DNA of 37,613 bases from a virus, in IMG/VR virus record IMGVR_UViG_3300044970_000782, positions 1 to 37,613 of that record; one strand, written 5' to 3'. Positions 7,060 through 13,414 of the stretch are shown piece after piece (positions within the stretch are counted from its first letter, which is position 1; each line of letters starts with the position of its first letter). Under the pieces are notes generated by a model. That model did not search any database. It was not told where the DNA came from and saw only the letters and a list, made by a program, of their open reading frames with translations. The position numbers and the translations under genes were made by a program.

Positions 7060-7210
7060 TTTCAACTAAGCCGTGAAAGAAAGCCAGAAAACTTCACGGG
7101 TCACCATCCTCGAGTGCTGGCTTAACAGCCCCCTAAAAAATTAGGTGGGGTACTTCGACTGCGTCTGGAGCTTTCTCTTGCCGGTGGTGCGATCCGGCGC
7201 TCTCCAGCAT
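7060..7210. other. Structured 200-nt gap upstream of the polymerase gene
   Basis: The gap 7032-7231 is unusually long for this phage and holds three inverted repeats: CCGTGAA/TTCACGG (7071-7077 with 7093-7099), a CCTAA/TTAGG stem with extra C/G pairs (about 7130-7150), and a nested pair CTGGAG/CTCCAG (7165-7170 with 7202-7207) enclosing GCCGG/CCGGC (7180-7184 with 7194-7198). A 25-codon minus-strand frame starting near 7211 follows a purine-rich GGGGGAAAAG but is unconvincing. Possible roles are an mRNA processing site, an attenuator before the polymerase gene, or a small RNA. Confidence 0.45.
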
Positions 7211-7231
7211 CCGTCTTTTCCCCCGTGTTAC

Positions 7232-7876
7232 TTAGCCGCGACGACGACGTGTTGGCGCTGCGTCAGCTGCCGGTGCTTCGGCCTCTGCTGCAGGTTCATC
7301 ACGCTCACCATCCATGCCGACCCAGTCGACGATCTCAAAGACCGGCGTGTAGATGCGACCGTACGACTTGTGCTGATAGTGCTCTTTCTTCAAGCGCACC
7401 ACCGGCACCGGCTTGCTCTGATCCTTCTCGACCTGCTGAGCAATCGCTACTGCGAGTGTCTGCACTGCACGCTTGCCGCCGACGGATGTCACGGTATAAC
7501 GCGCTTCCATGTCTTTGTCTGCGCCAGCGAGGCACTTCATCGACATGCCGACCTGCGGCTCCCAGCCCTTCTTGGCGTTCGGTGGCGCTGCTTCCATCTC
7601 TGGCAGCGGCTCGGTGACAGATACCATCTTCTCACCCAGCACTTCACCTTCACCCCAGGCGATGAAACCATGCAGGAACGAGAACGGATTGACCGCCCAC
7701 GTTGCATCGTCCTCGACTTCGGTTTGGTCAGCACCAAAGACCCAATGGCCTGTCTTGTCCATCTTGATGATGACGGAACCAGCAGGCCCGACTTCAGTCT
7801 CGAGCGCGCGTAGTGCGGTGGAAAGGGTAGAAACTGCAGGCAGGTTAGCGCCTTTGAAGGTTACTAGATTGGACAT
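7232..7876 (-). CDS. Putative replication accessory / ssDNA-binding protein
   Basis: 214 residues; AAGGAG lies just before the ATG. I recognise this as a recurrent phage protein that sits beside DUF2800 nucleases but cannot name a domain. The body is predicted mostly beta (VIIKMDKTGHWVFG, FLHGFIAWGEGEVL, RIYTPVFEIVDWVG). The tail is Ala/Glu/Pro-rich (about 190-208) and ends RRRRG. Location between the nuclease and polymerase genes, and the small beta-rich fold, fit a single-stranded DNA-binding role like the DUF2815 proteins that neighbour DUF2800 elsewhere. That role is inference. Confidence 0.85.
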   Translation of the reverse strand: MSNLVTFKGANLPAVSTLSTALRALETEVGPAGSVIIKMDKTGHWVFGADQTEVEDDATWAVNPFSFLHGFIAWGEGEVLGEKMVSVTEPLPEMEAAPPNAKKGWEPQVGMSMKCLAGADKDMEARYTVTSVGGKRAVQTLAVAIAQQVEKDQSKPVPVVRLKKEHYQHKSYGRIYTPVFEIVDWVGMDGERDEPAAEAEAPAADAAPTRRRRG

Positions 7877-7887
7877 TACTGTACTCC

Positions 7888-9009
7888 TTAGGAAAGTTTA
7901 GAGAGGGCCGCAGTTAACTGCTTCCCGATTTGCAACACCGCTGGCCTCGGATCGGACTCCGGTGCCAACGTACTACCCGACGATACGGCTACTACCAGAT
8001 CGGCGGGGAAGTCTAGTTTAGCCTTTTTCAAGACTTTTTCCAGCTGCGCAGGCGACTTTATCTTCGTGTCGTACGCGTCTTCGATACCTTTGGCGTCAAC
8101 CCACGCCTCAATCGCTTCTTCTTTGACCCACTGACGACGCGCTTGCTTGGCGACCAGCTTGTATCCTGGCACAGGCTGACCGTTCTCCAGCATGTTAAAC
8201 GCCAGCTCACGCAGGTCATTCAGATAACTCTCAATCGCTGCGGCCTGCTGCAGCTGCTGACTGATCTGCTCAGCGGGCAGGTTGACCAGCTGCACCTTCA
8301 ACGCACGCTCGACAGCGCCCGTCATCTGCGGGCAGATCGGCTTGGCGGCACACCAGCGGCAGTGGTCGCCCCACTGCATCGGTGGGTTCGGCCAGCTGGA
8401 CAGTCGCACGGCGTACAGTAGCTCTTGCTCAAACTCCTTGACACGCTCGAATGTCGTCACCCAGCGTTTAATCATCGGTGGTTGCACGATGATGCACTCG
8501 ATCTCATCGACGCCTTCGAACACCCACTTGGCGGCTTCCGTACGCATGGCAGCAGCAGCGTAGAAGAGCAGCTGTGGATTCTCTTCGGCGTCAACCACTA
8601 CCCCGTCACCGAACTTCCAATCGATAACGAATGCACGGTTATCACGGCGGCCAAGCAGATCAGTGCTGCCGAAAACGCCAGGTAGAAAATCACCAAACTC
8701 AACGCGAGTTTCCACCATGTACTCCATTCGCTTTTCCGGATCAATTTCATCGAGGGCCGCGAGAGCGGGAATAATTTTCTCATCGATTAGCTCCTGAGTA
8801 AGTACCTGATCTTTGTAGGCAGCGCCGATGCACTGTTCTGGCTTTTTGTCGAACTCCAAGAGCTCAGCGATGACGTTGTGCAGCAACGTGCCACGGTCGG
8901 CGTGCTCGTTCGATGGCTTGGGCGGCATCTTGGCGCACAGGTTGACTGACGCTGGGCAGTTGATGACGCGCTTGGCGGTGGAACCGCCGACGATGGATGA
9001 ATGTTGCAC
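7888..9009 (-). CDS. DUF2800 Cas4/RecB-like Fe-S nuclease
   Basis: The 373-residue protein belongs to the DUF2800 branch of PD-(D/E)XK nucleases. Visible core residues: H44 (RGTLLHN), D117 (GSTDLL), D130 and K132 (VIDWKFG), and QLLFY (146-150). Four cysteines, C18 and then C217-x2-C220-x5-C226, have the Cas4/AddB iron-sulphur arrangement that locks the N- and C-terminal ends together. Such enzymes act as exonucleases in recombination or end processing. The start is GTG at 9009 with AGGAG at 9015-9019. It is first in the minus-strand replication operon, driven by the promoter at 9039-9067. Confidence 0.95.
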   Translation of the reverse strand: MQHSSIVGGSTAKRVINCPASVNLCAKMPPKPSNEHADRGTLLHNVIAELLEFDKKPEQCIGAAYKDQVLTQELIDEKIIPALAALDEIDPEKRMEYMVETRVEFGDFLPGVFGSTDLLGRRDNRAFVIDWKFGDGVVVDAEENPQLLFYAAAAMRTEAAKWVFEGVDEIECIIVQPPMIKRWVTTFERVKEFEQELLYAVRLSSWPNPPMQWGDHCRWCAAKPICPQMTGAVERALKVQLVNLPAEQISQQLQQAAAIESYLNDLRELAFNMLENGQPVPGYKLVAKQARRQWVKEEAIEAWVDAKGIEDAYDTKIKSPAQLEKVLKKAKLDFPADLVVAVSSGSTLAPESDPRPAVLQIGKQLTAALSKLS

Positions 9010-9038
9010 TGTACGCTCCTTTAGTGTTTTGAGCCTCG

Positions 9039-9067
9039 ACTGTACTCCCGCAAATAATTCTTGTCAA
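9039..9067 (-). promoter_or_regulatory. Minus-strand promoter of the replication operon
   Basis: Read on the minus strand, a perfect -35 TTGACA (9067-9062) is followed after 17 nt by TACAGT (9044-9039), a fair -10. Transcription would start near 9032 and give a leader of about 22 nt with AGGAG before the GTG at 9009. The -35 overlaps the -35 of the opposite promoter. Confidence 0.75.
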
Positions 9068-9089
9068 ATACTTTTTTAGGGTGTTATAT
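9061..9089 (+). promoter_or_regulatory. Plus-strand promoter of the nuclease-helicase operon
   Basis: TTGTCA (9061-9066), a 17-nt spacer and TTATAT (9084-9089) form a good sigma70-type promoter; TATATT (9085-9090) with an 18-nt spacer is the alternative. The expected start point is at about 9096-9097, which is the A of the next ATG, so the mRNA may be leaderless. Confidence 0.75.
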
Positions 9090-9096
9090 TTCGGCC

Positions 9097-9369
9097 ATGC
9101 TTGAAAAAGAAATTGAGAACTACTTTGTGTGGGCTGTCGAGCGGGCTGGCGGCAAGACGTACAAGTTCAAGTCTCCCACACAACGCGGGGTTAGTGACCG
9201 CTTAGCGTGTATGCCTGATGGCACCACGTGGTTTGTGGAGTTGAAAACGAAAGGTGGCCGACTGTCACCGTTACAAAAACGATTTGCCGCTGACGTTACT
9301 GCGTTGCAGCAGAACTACGCGTGCTTATGGACGAAGGAGCAGATAGATGAGTGGATTAAGCCGAGATGA
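9097..9369 (+). CDS. VRR-NUC domain nuclease
   Basis: This 90-residue protein is a minimal VRR-NUC (PD-(D/E)XK) nuclease: GVSDR (31-35) supplies the Asp, WFVELK (45-50) supplies E48 and K50, and a Gln (Q60) follows in the next helix. Stand-alone phage VRR-NUC proteins cut branched or structured DNA, acting in recombination or replication-fork processing. I place the start at ATG 9097 since MLEKEIE begins the domain. An upstream frame start at 9061 would lie inside the promoter. No ribosome-binding site precedes the ATG, in keeping with a leaderless transcript. It overlaps the next gene by 23 nt. Confidence 0.93.
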   Translation: MLEKEIENYFVWAVERAGGKTYKFKSPTQRGVSDRLACMPDGTTWFVELKTKGGRLSPLQKRFAADVTALQQNYACLWTKEQIDEWIKPR

Positions 9370-9592
9370 GATTAATCGAATTATCTACGACAACGGGCTA
9401 TTTCACGGCACTATGGCGTTGGGCGTGGTGATGGATGCTGACCACTTAGAACGCTTTACCCACTTAGTCGCAGCAGCGGAGCGCGAGGCGTGTGCGAAGA
9501 TTTTAGATGACATGGCAGCGAAGGACAGGCTGTCAAACTATTTTCAAGTAGCTGCGATAGCTATCCGTGCCAGAGGCAACGATGCAACTTAG
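9347..9592 (+). CDS. Hypothetical protein, mostly helical
   Basis: 81 residues; GGAG at 9336-9339 precedes the ATG, which lies inside the end of the nuclease gene. The product begins MSGLSRDEINRIIYDNGLF and continues as predicted helices, with EREACAKILDDMA in the second half; this AEREACA pattern recurs in short phage helical proteins of unknown function. No membrane segment or catalytic motif is seen. Its end overlaps the helicase start by 11 nt, so the three genes form a translationally linked set. Confidence 0.8.
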   Translation: MSGLSRDEINRIIYDNGLFHGTMALGVVMDADHLERFTHLVAAAEREACAKILDDMAAKDRLSNYFQVAAIAIRARGNDAT

Positions 9593-10919
9593 ACCTTACC
9601 AGGACGAAGCGGCTGACTTCCTGTACGAGCGCGACCGCGCGATGATTTTGGCGCCCGTGGGTGCTGGCAAGACTGCGATCACGTTGACCGCCATGCAGGC
9701 CATGATCATGGACGGCCATGTAGGGCGCTTCTTGGTGCTGGCACCCAAGCGCGTCTGCACGGACGTCTGGCCTGTCGAGGCACGCAAGTGGGCGCTAGAG
9801 CTGCACTGCCGCACAGCCGTGGGCACACCGCGCAGTCGAGGCGAGGCGCTGGACTCTGACGCACACATCGTTGTGACCAACTACGACAACATTGGATGGC
9901 TGGCCGAGCAGGACTTGGTGTCGTTCGACGCCATCGTGTTCGATGAGCTGACCAAACTCAAGAACCCCTCCGGCGCTCGGTTCAAAGCGCTGCACAAGAT
10001 CATCGACCAGTTCAAGATACGCTGGGGTCTGACCGGATCGTTTACCAGCAACGGGTTAGAAGACGTCTTCGGGCAGTGCAAAATCGTCGATGAGAAGTTG
10101 CTTGGGCGCGCCAAGGGCGCCTTCCTGCAGCAATACTTCGTCTGCATGAACCGCGACTTCGGCGAGTGGATGCCACGCCCCGGCGCCTTGCTGCAGATCA
10201 TGGAAAAGATCAAGCCAGCGACGTACGTGCTGGAGCCCGGCGAGTACCGCGACAAGCTGCCACCCTGCCACGTCGTCGAGCTGCGCTGCCAGCTGGATGA
10301 TCGCGGGCCTTACGAGAAGATGAAACGCGACTTTGCGGTACAGTTCCCGACCGCCGAGGTGCTGGCCGCCAACGCTGCTGCCGTGACGTCTAAACTGCAG
10401 CAGATGGCCAGCGGGTTTGTGTACGACAGCCAACGAGTGGCGACTGCTGTGCCTGGGCAGTTTGCCGCAACTAAGCAGTCGATCTGGTTTAGCAGTCACA
10501 AGTTTGAGCGATTGGATGAGTTACTCGAGGAGAACCAGCATGCCAATACGATCTTGGTTTACCAGTTTCAAGAGGAGCTGGCGGAAATTAAACGTCGCTA
10601 TCCGAAAGCGCAGACGCTTGATGACGAGAAAGCGATTGAACGCTGGAACGCTGGACATATCGAACTGCTGGCCGTCCATCCAAAAAGCGCAGGACACGGG
10701 CTTAACCTACAGCACGGAGGATGCGTTATGGCTTTTATATCTCTACCGTGGAGCCTTGAGTTGTACGAGCAAACCATCGGACGTTTGCATCGTTCCGGCC
10801 AATTGCGCGAGGTATGGGTGTATATCCTCGCCGCTGAAAACACGGTGGACGAAAAAATCTTTGCCGCCCTACATGACAAACGAGCAATCTCAGACATCGC
10901 AATGGAGGCTTTGAAATGA
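9582..10919 (+). CDS. SNF2-type SF2 DNA helicase/translocase
   Basis: The 445-residue protein contains the SF2 motor motifs: Q-motif-like LRPYQ (3-7), Walker A APVGAGKT (24-31), Walker B DELT (121-124), motif III TGS (151-153), and motif VI QTIGRLHRSGQ (397-407), with SAGHGLNLQ (motif V) before it. The order and the RxHRxGQ form are typical of the SNF2 subgroup. It probably translocates on duplex DNA to assist replication or recombination, beside the VRR-NUC nuclease. ATG 9582 with AGAGG at 9572-9576 is preferred over GTG 9567. The last base pairs overlap the next gene (ATGA). Confidence 0.95.
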   Translation: MQLRPYQDEAADFLYERDRAMILAPVGAGKTAITLTAMQAMIMDGHVGRFLVLAPKRVCTDVWPVEARKWALELHCRTAVGTPRSRGEALDSDAHIVVTNYDNIGWLAEQDLVSFDAIVFDELTKLKNPSGARFKALHKIIDQFKIRWGLTGSFTSNGLEDVFGQCKIVDEKLLGRAKGAFLQQYFVCMNRDFGEWMPRPGALLQIMEKIKPATYVLEPGEYRDKLPPCHVVELRCQLDDRGPYEKMKRDFAVQFPTAEVLAANAAAVTSKLQQMASGFVYDSQRVATAVPGQFAATKQSIWFSSHKFERLDELLEENQHANTILVYQFQEELAEIKRRYPKAQTLDDEKAIERWNAGHIELLAVHPKSAGHGLNLQHGGCVMAFISLPWSLELYEQTIGRLHRSGQLREVWVYILAAENTVDEKIFAALHDKRAISDIAMEALK

Positions 10920-11113
10920 CATTAGCAGAACAACATGCCGCACGCTTGCTAGACCGCGCGCGGGATGAGCACGACATCAGAGCGGCGGAGCTACTGCGCC
11001 AGTTCGGGCGGGTGCACGCGGTGGCCAGAGAGATGGTCTACGCCAACACGCACGAACAGAGCAAGGCAGCGTACGTCGAGATGATCGATCTAATCAAAGG
11101 CAAAGCCGACTAG
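10916..11113 (+). CDS. Hypothetical helical protein
   Basis: 65 residues starting in a 4-nt ATGA overlap with the helicase stop. It is alanine- and charge-rich and predicted to be one or two long helices (EQHAARLLDRARDEH, then AYVEMIDLIKG). No domain is recognised. Strict coupling to the helicase gene may mean that it is a partner of the helicase, but nothing in the sequence shows this. Confidence 0.75.
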   Translation: MTLAEQHAARLLDRARDEHDIRAAELLRQFGRVHAVAREMVYANTHEQSKAAYVEMIDLIKGKAD

Positions 11114-11122
11114 GAGGACATC

Positions 11123-11407
11123 ATGCCATTACTTACCGCCGTTGTACTTGCGGCTGCCGGACACTCGGTTAGCGCCAACAACTACCTAAGCTACACCAAC
11201 GACATCAGCGTGCAGACGGTGCTCACGCAAGACCGCCCCGACTGGTGCCGAGGGCGCAAGCTGATGTTCGATCTGGACGGCCTGCAGCGTGCCTACTACG
11301 GCTGCTGGACGGACGCCCAAGGATTTGCGCATATCACCATGACCGACGGCGGCCAGCGCATCATGCCGATCACACAATTTTCTAAACTGACTGGAGATGG
11401 GAAATGA
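11123..11407 (+). CDS. Hypothetical, probably exported small protein
   Basis: 94 residues with AGGAGG (11111-11116) before the ATG. The N-terminus MPLLTAVVLAAAGHSVSA has a short hydrophobic core and a possible signal-peptidase site near residue 18, though there is no positive charge ahead of the core. The mature part has two Cys (C42 and C61) that could pair if exported, and a WTDAQGFAHITMTDG beta segment. This could be a periplasmic protein, which is unusual in the middle of a replication operon. No family is recognised. Confidence 0.75.
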   Translation: MPLLTAVVLAAAGHSVSANNYLSYTNDISVQTVLTQDRPDWCRGRKLMFDLDGLQRAYYGCWTDAQGFAHITMTDGGQRIMPITQFSKLTGDGK

Positions 11408-11550
11408 CTGACTTTACCAAGTACGAAACCCAACGCGAGATTCTGATCGACTACCTGCATGTGATGATCGCCCGCAGCGACTGGCATGGCGTCTCGGACG
11501 TCGCCAACGATCTGCGTGAACTGGAGGCCGAACAACGTGAAAAGAATTGA
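11404..11550 (+). CDS. Hypothetical 48-residue protein
   Basis: The ATG at 11404 overlaps the previous stop by 4 nt (ATGA), with GGAGATGG shortly upstream. The product, MTDFTKYETQREILIDYLHV and 28 more residues, is charged and helical, and ends in an acid-rich segment (LRELEAEQREKN). The tight coupling to both neighbours and a helix-favouring, in-frame-clean sequence support it as a gene. No function can be assigned. Confidence 0.7.
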   Translation: MTDFTKYETQREILIDYLHVMIARSDWHGVSDVANDLRELEAEQREKN

Positions 11551-11710
11551 CTACTGGAAGGCTAAGCTGCCTGCTGCACGCGCCGAGGAGCGCGCGCGGC
11601 AGCGCGAGCTAAACCAAATGGAGCGCGCATTCCAACGCGCGGTAGACGAAGTAGCACGAATTGAAACAAGGATAGAAGATGAAAAAGCTAAGCTGGCGCG
11701 CGTTGAATGA
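11537..11710 (+). CDS. Small coiled-coil protein
   Basis: GTG at 11537 has GGAGG (11523-11527) at good spacing, whereas the upstream ATG at 11486 lies within the previous gene and has none. The 57-residue product, starting MKRIDYWKAKLPAAR, is almost all charged helix: heptad-like E/R/K runs (ERARQRELNQMERAFQRAV, IETRIEDEKAKLARVE) point to a coiled coil. It overlaps the genes on both sides. It could be an oligomeric adaptor, but no family is recognised. Confidence 0.7.
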   Translation: MKRIDYWKAKLPAARAEERARQRELNQMERAFQRAVDEVARIETRIEDEKAKLARVE

Positions 11711-11873
11711 TCAGCTGCCCAAGCTCTCGGAAGACGAGGTGTTCGCCATGTTGACCGCTGAGCTCTTGCATGAGAAGCGCAGCTCGATCTTGCAGCGGCT
11801 ACACCAGCGCTACTGCGCGCTGCGTGACGCCCGTGAGCGGGTCGAGGTGCTGAGCCAGGCGGTCAAACCATGA
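11679..11873 (+). CDS. Hypothetical helical protein
   Basis: 64 residues starting within the end of the preceding gene (32-nt overlap), with AAGGA upstream of the ATG. It is predicted as two helices (EDEVFAMLTAELLHEKRSSILQ and CALRDARERVEVLSQAV). The arrangement, with one coiled-coil and one helical-hairpin product encoded in overlapping frames, hints that the two may bind each other. The 3' end overlaps the zinc-ribbon gene by ATGA. Confidence 0.72.
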   Translation: MKKLSWRALNDQLPKLSEDEVFAMLTAELLHEKRSSILQRLHQRYCALRDARERVEVLSQAVKP

Positions 11874-12115
11874 AATGTATGACCTGTAATGAACGCACCT
11901 ACGTCGTCAACGTCATCAAGATGGCAGGCGGCCTGCGGCGCCAACGCAAGTGCAAGTCGTGCGGGGCAGGCGCCTACAGCGCCGAGGTGTGGCTAAGAGC
12001 AACGGCCAATGGGGCCGAACCTGTTTATACTAAAGAAGAGGCAGCGTTAATAAAAAAGAAAGCAGTCAACGCTCGCCGTGCAAATGAAGATAGGAGGAAA
12101 GACGATGCTTCGTGA
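11870..12115 (+). CDS. Zinc-ribbon protein
   Basis: The 81-residue product has two CxxC knuckles, CMTC (3-6) and CKSC (28-31), separated by a basic loop ending RRQRKC. This is a classic zinc ribbon, like the N-terminal part of NrdR-type regulators but without their ATP-cone domain. The C-terminal half is a basic and acidic helix (EEAALIKKKAVNARRANED). It may bind nucleic acid or a host polymerase subunit. It starts in an ATGA overlap with the previous gene. Confidence 0.82.
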   Translation: MKCMTCNERTYVVNVIKMAGGLRRQRKCKSCGAGAYSAEVWLRATANGAEPVYTKEEAALIKKKAVNARRANEDRRKDDAS

Positions 12116-12287
12116 TGGTTATTTTATTAAGGAAGAGCCGCCCAAGATTGGGTCGCATTACACGCCGCAGTTCTATCAGAAACCCACAACGCCCGAAGAG
12201 CGGTTTGTGCAAGACGTGATGCTGGGCATTACGCCCTACAGAGAGTCACCCGTGACTAAGCTGCTCGGGAGGTTGCTACGGATATGA
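12105..12287 (+). CDS. Hypothetical small protein
   Basis: ATG 12105 has AGGAGG (12092-12097) at ideal spacing; an earlier in-frame ATG (12078) lacks one. The 60-residue product, MLRDGYFIKEEPPKIGSHYT and on, is Pro-rich, with a TPEERFVQDVMLGITPY stretch and a basic C-terminus. It looks extended or partly disordered. No family is recognised. The 3' end overlaps the next gene by 4 nt. Confidence 0.72.
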   Translation: MLRDGYFIKEEPPKIGSHYTPQFYQKPTTPEERFVQDVMLGITPYRESPVTKLLGRLLRI

Positions 12288-12466
12288 AAGACCTCGTTGT
12301 GGTGTACTACGCGGCCATCGCGGTGGCCACGTTTACCTTTCTTGCTATTGGTTTGCCCGAGCCCAAGGGGCCGTCACCGGCTGAGTGCACGACCAAGGAC
12401 ACGACCATCTGGCAGACGACGCGGGATCGCGTCATTTGCCAGCAGTTGCGCCGCCGCCTAGTTTGA
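12284..12466 (+). CDS. Small single-span membrane protein
   Basis: 60 residues, coupled to the previous gene by an ATGA overlap. Residues about 4-23 (LVVVYYAAIAVATFTFLAIG) form one membrane segment, followed by a short hydrophilic domain with two Cys and a basic end. It is the last gene of the plus-strand operon; its 3' end overlaps the convergent Rz gene by 35 nt and Rz1 by 9 nt. A role in membrane-linked early functions is possible but unproven. Confidence 0.7.
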   Translation: MKDLVVVYYAAIAVATFTFLAIGLPEPKGPSPAECTTKDTTIWQTTRDRVICQQLRRRLV

Positions 12467-12932
12467 GGCGGACGGCTTCGTACTGCGCGTAGCACTGCTT
12501 GAGGGCGAGCCGGGCTTCGTCTCCTCGGGCAGCTTCCCCTGCAAGAAATTCTGCATCCTGTCTAGAAAGTCCTGCTCCAGTACATGCTGCGCGGGAGCCG
12601 CCAGATTCGGCGGTATCGGACACGGTGCCGGCAGCGGTGGTGGGGCGCTCCGGCCTACTGCGCAGGCTGTTAACAAGGGCAGTATTCCTAGCAGCAAGCT
12701 CACGCGTCTCACGATCTTTCTCCAGTCGTAGTTGGTCGGCGCCTAACTGCAGCGCCTGCTGTTTATCAATGGACTCTCGCAGCGCCTTGTTGTGCGCCTC
12801 CTGCTGTTGCAACCGCTCGGCGTCCCACGCTGCCTGCACCTTGGCTTGCCCTGCCTCGCGGCCCTTATAGTAGCCGGTGCCTGCGGCGCTGCCGATGGCC
12901 AAGACAGCGGCTAAGATCAGCCAGGGATTCAT
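12432..12932 (-). CDS. Rz: Rz-like i-spanin
   Basis: 166 residues. The N-terminus MNPWLILAAVLAIGSAAGTG is a membrane anchor, followed by a long periplasmic helix (about residues 25-90) rich in Gln, Glu, Arg and Lys, the usual Rz plan. The C-terminal part is Ser/Gly/Ala-rich, ending in a helix with one Cys. With Rz1, it bridges inner and outer membranes and fuses them at the last step of lysis. The lysis gene order here (holin, lysozyme, Rz/Rz1) is standard. Its start overlaps the end of the lysozyme gene by 4 nt. Confidence 0.88.
   Translation of the reverse strand: MNPWLILAAVLAIGSAAGTGYYKGREAGQAKVQAAWDAERLQQQEAHNKALRESIDKQQALQLGADQLRLEKDRETRELAARNTALVNSLRSRPERPTTAAGTVSDTAESGGSRAACTGAGLSRQDAEFLAGEAARGDEARLALKQCYAQYEAVRLKLGGGATAGK
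12450..12476. terminator. Hairpin at the convergent junction
   Basis: GCCG-CCGCCT pairs with AGGCGG-A-CGGC across the 6-nt loop at 12460-12465, giving about 10 GC-rich pairs with one bulged A. It spans the stop codon of the rightward operon inside the 3' ends of the leftward lysis genes. There is no T-run on either side, so it is a possible bidirectional pause or mRNA end-stabiliser rather than a canonical terminator. Confidence 0.45.
12458..12712 (-). CDS. Rz1: Rz1-like o-spanin lipoprotein, embedded in Rz
   Basis: The 84-residue frame lies wholly inside Rz in another reading frame. It has a clear lipoprotein signal, MRRVSLLLGILPLLTAC, with lipobox LTAC and Cys17 as the lipidated residue. 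The mature chain is Pro-rich at first (APPPLPAPCPIPP), typical of Rz1, and then polar. It is expected to sit in the outer membrane and pair with Rz across the periplasm. The embedded arrangement is the lambda-type one. Confidence 0.88.
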   Translation of the reverse strand: MRRVSLLLGILPLLTACAVGRSAPPPLPAPCPIPPNLAAPAQHVLEQDFLDRMQNFLQGKLPEETKPGSPSSSATRSTKPSASN

Positions 12933-13414
12933 TTGGGCGCCATGAAGTAGAGCGCAATCTCGTCATTCCTGCGCTTGACCAAGCCTGGCAGCACCTTGCC
13001 GCCTGCCTTGGTGAACTTCAGAAACTCCTCCCGCACGCCTTCGAAGTCGCCACGGTTGTGTTTCTGGCGCAGGGTCGAGCGTTGCAGCGTGCCTAGCCCA
13101 ACATTGAACGCAAAGCTGACCAGCGCCCCCATGCGATTATCGTTAAGGTGGTCAGGGCAGTAGCGAAGAACACCAGTGATAAAACGCTGTAGGTCTTTCT
13201 TAAGGATCGAATCAACTTCTTCTTTGCTAAATACACGGAAGTCCTCAATCTTTAGTGCGAACTTGTCGCGTTGGTCGATGGGCAGCTTGCCCTGCTCGGG
13301 GTACAGCACGTGCCCGACGCCAATCGTCCACAACTTGGCCGGGCACTTGTACGGCTTGTACCGAACACCCTCATGGTGTTTGATCATGGCGACCGTAGCG
13401 GCAGGCAAATTCAT
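12929..13414 (-). CDS. Endolysin, GH24 (T4-type) lysozyme
   Basis: The 161-residue muramidase has the catalytic triad spacing of T4 and P1-type lysozymes: Glu15 (HHEGVRYKPY), Cys24 in place of Asp, and Thr30 (LWTIGVGHV). The Cys variant is known in P1 Lyz. Residues 111-131 (GALVSFAFNVGLGTLQRSTL region) form the usual helical lobe. No signal peptide or SAR anchor is present, so release needs the holin encoded upstream. Both ends overlap the neighbouring lysis genes by 4 nt. Confidence 0.95.
   Translation of the reverse strand: MNLPAATVAMIKHHEGVRYKPYKCPAKLWTIGVGHVLYPEQGKLPIDQRDKFALKIEDFRVFSKEEVDSILKKDLQRFITGVLRYCPDHLNDNRMGALVSFAFNVGLGTLQRSTLRQKHNRGDFEGVREEFLKFTKAGGKVLPGLVKRRNDEIALYFMAPK

Noticed and set aside
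7134-7211. 25-codon minus-strand gene starting near 7211
   Set aside because: It has a purine-rich stretch upstream, but the peptide has no feature of interest and overlaps the hairpins; not enough to call a gene.
7145-7813. Long plus-strand frame opposite the putative ssDNA-binding gene
   Set aside because: It is antisense to a gene with a good ribosome-binding site and conserved-looking protein; its product is Arg/His/Leu/Cys-rich, as is usual for shadow frames.
11870-12115. NrdR regulator
   Set aside because: The zinc ribbon fits, but the ATP-cone domain that defines NrdR is missing and the protein is half the size.
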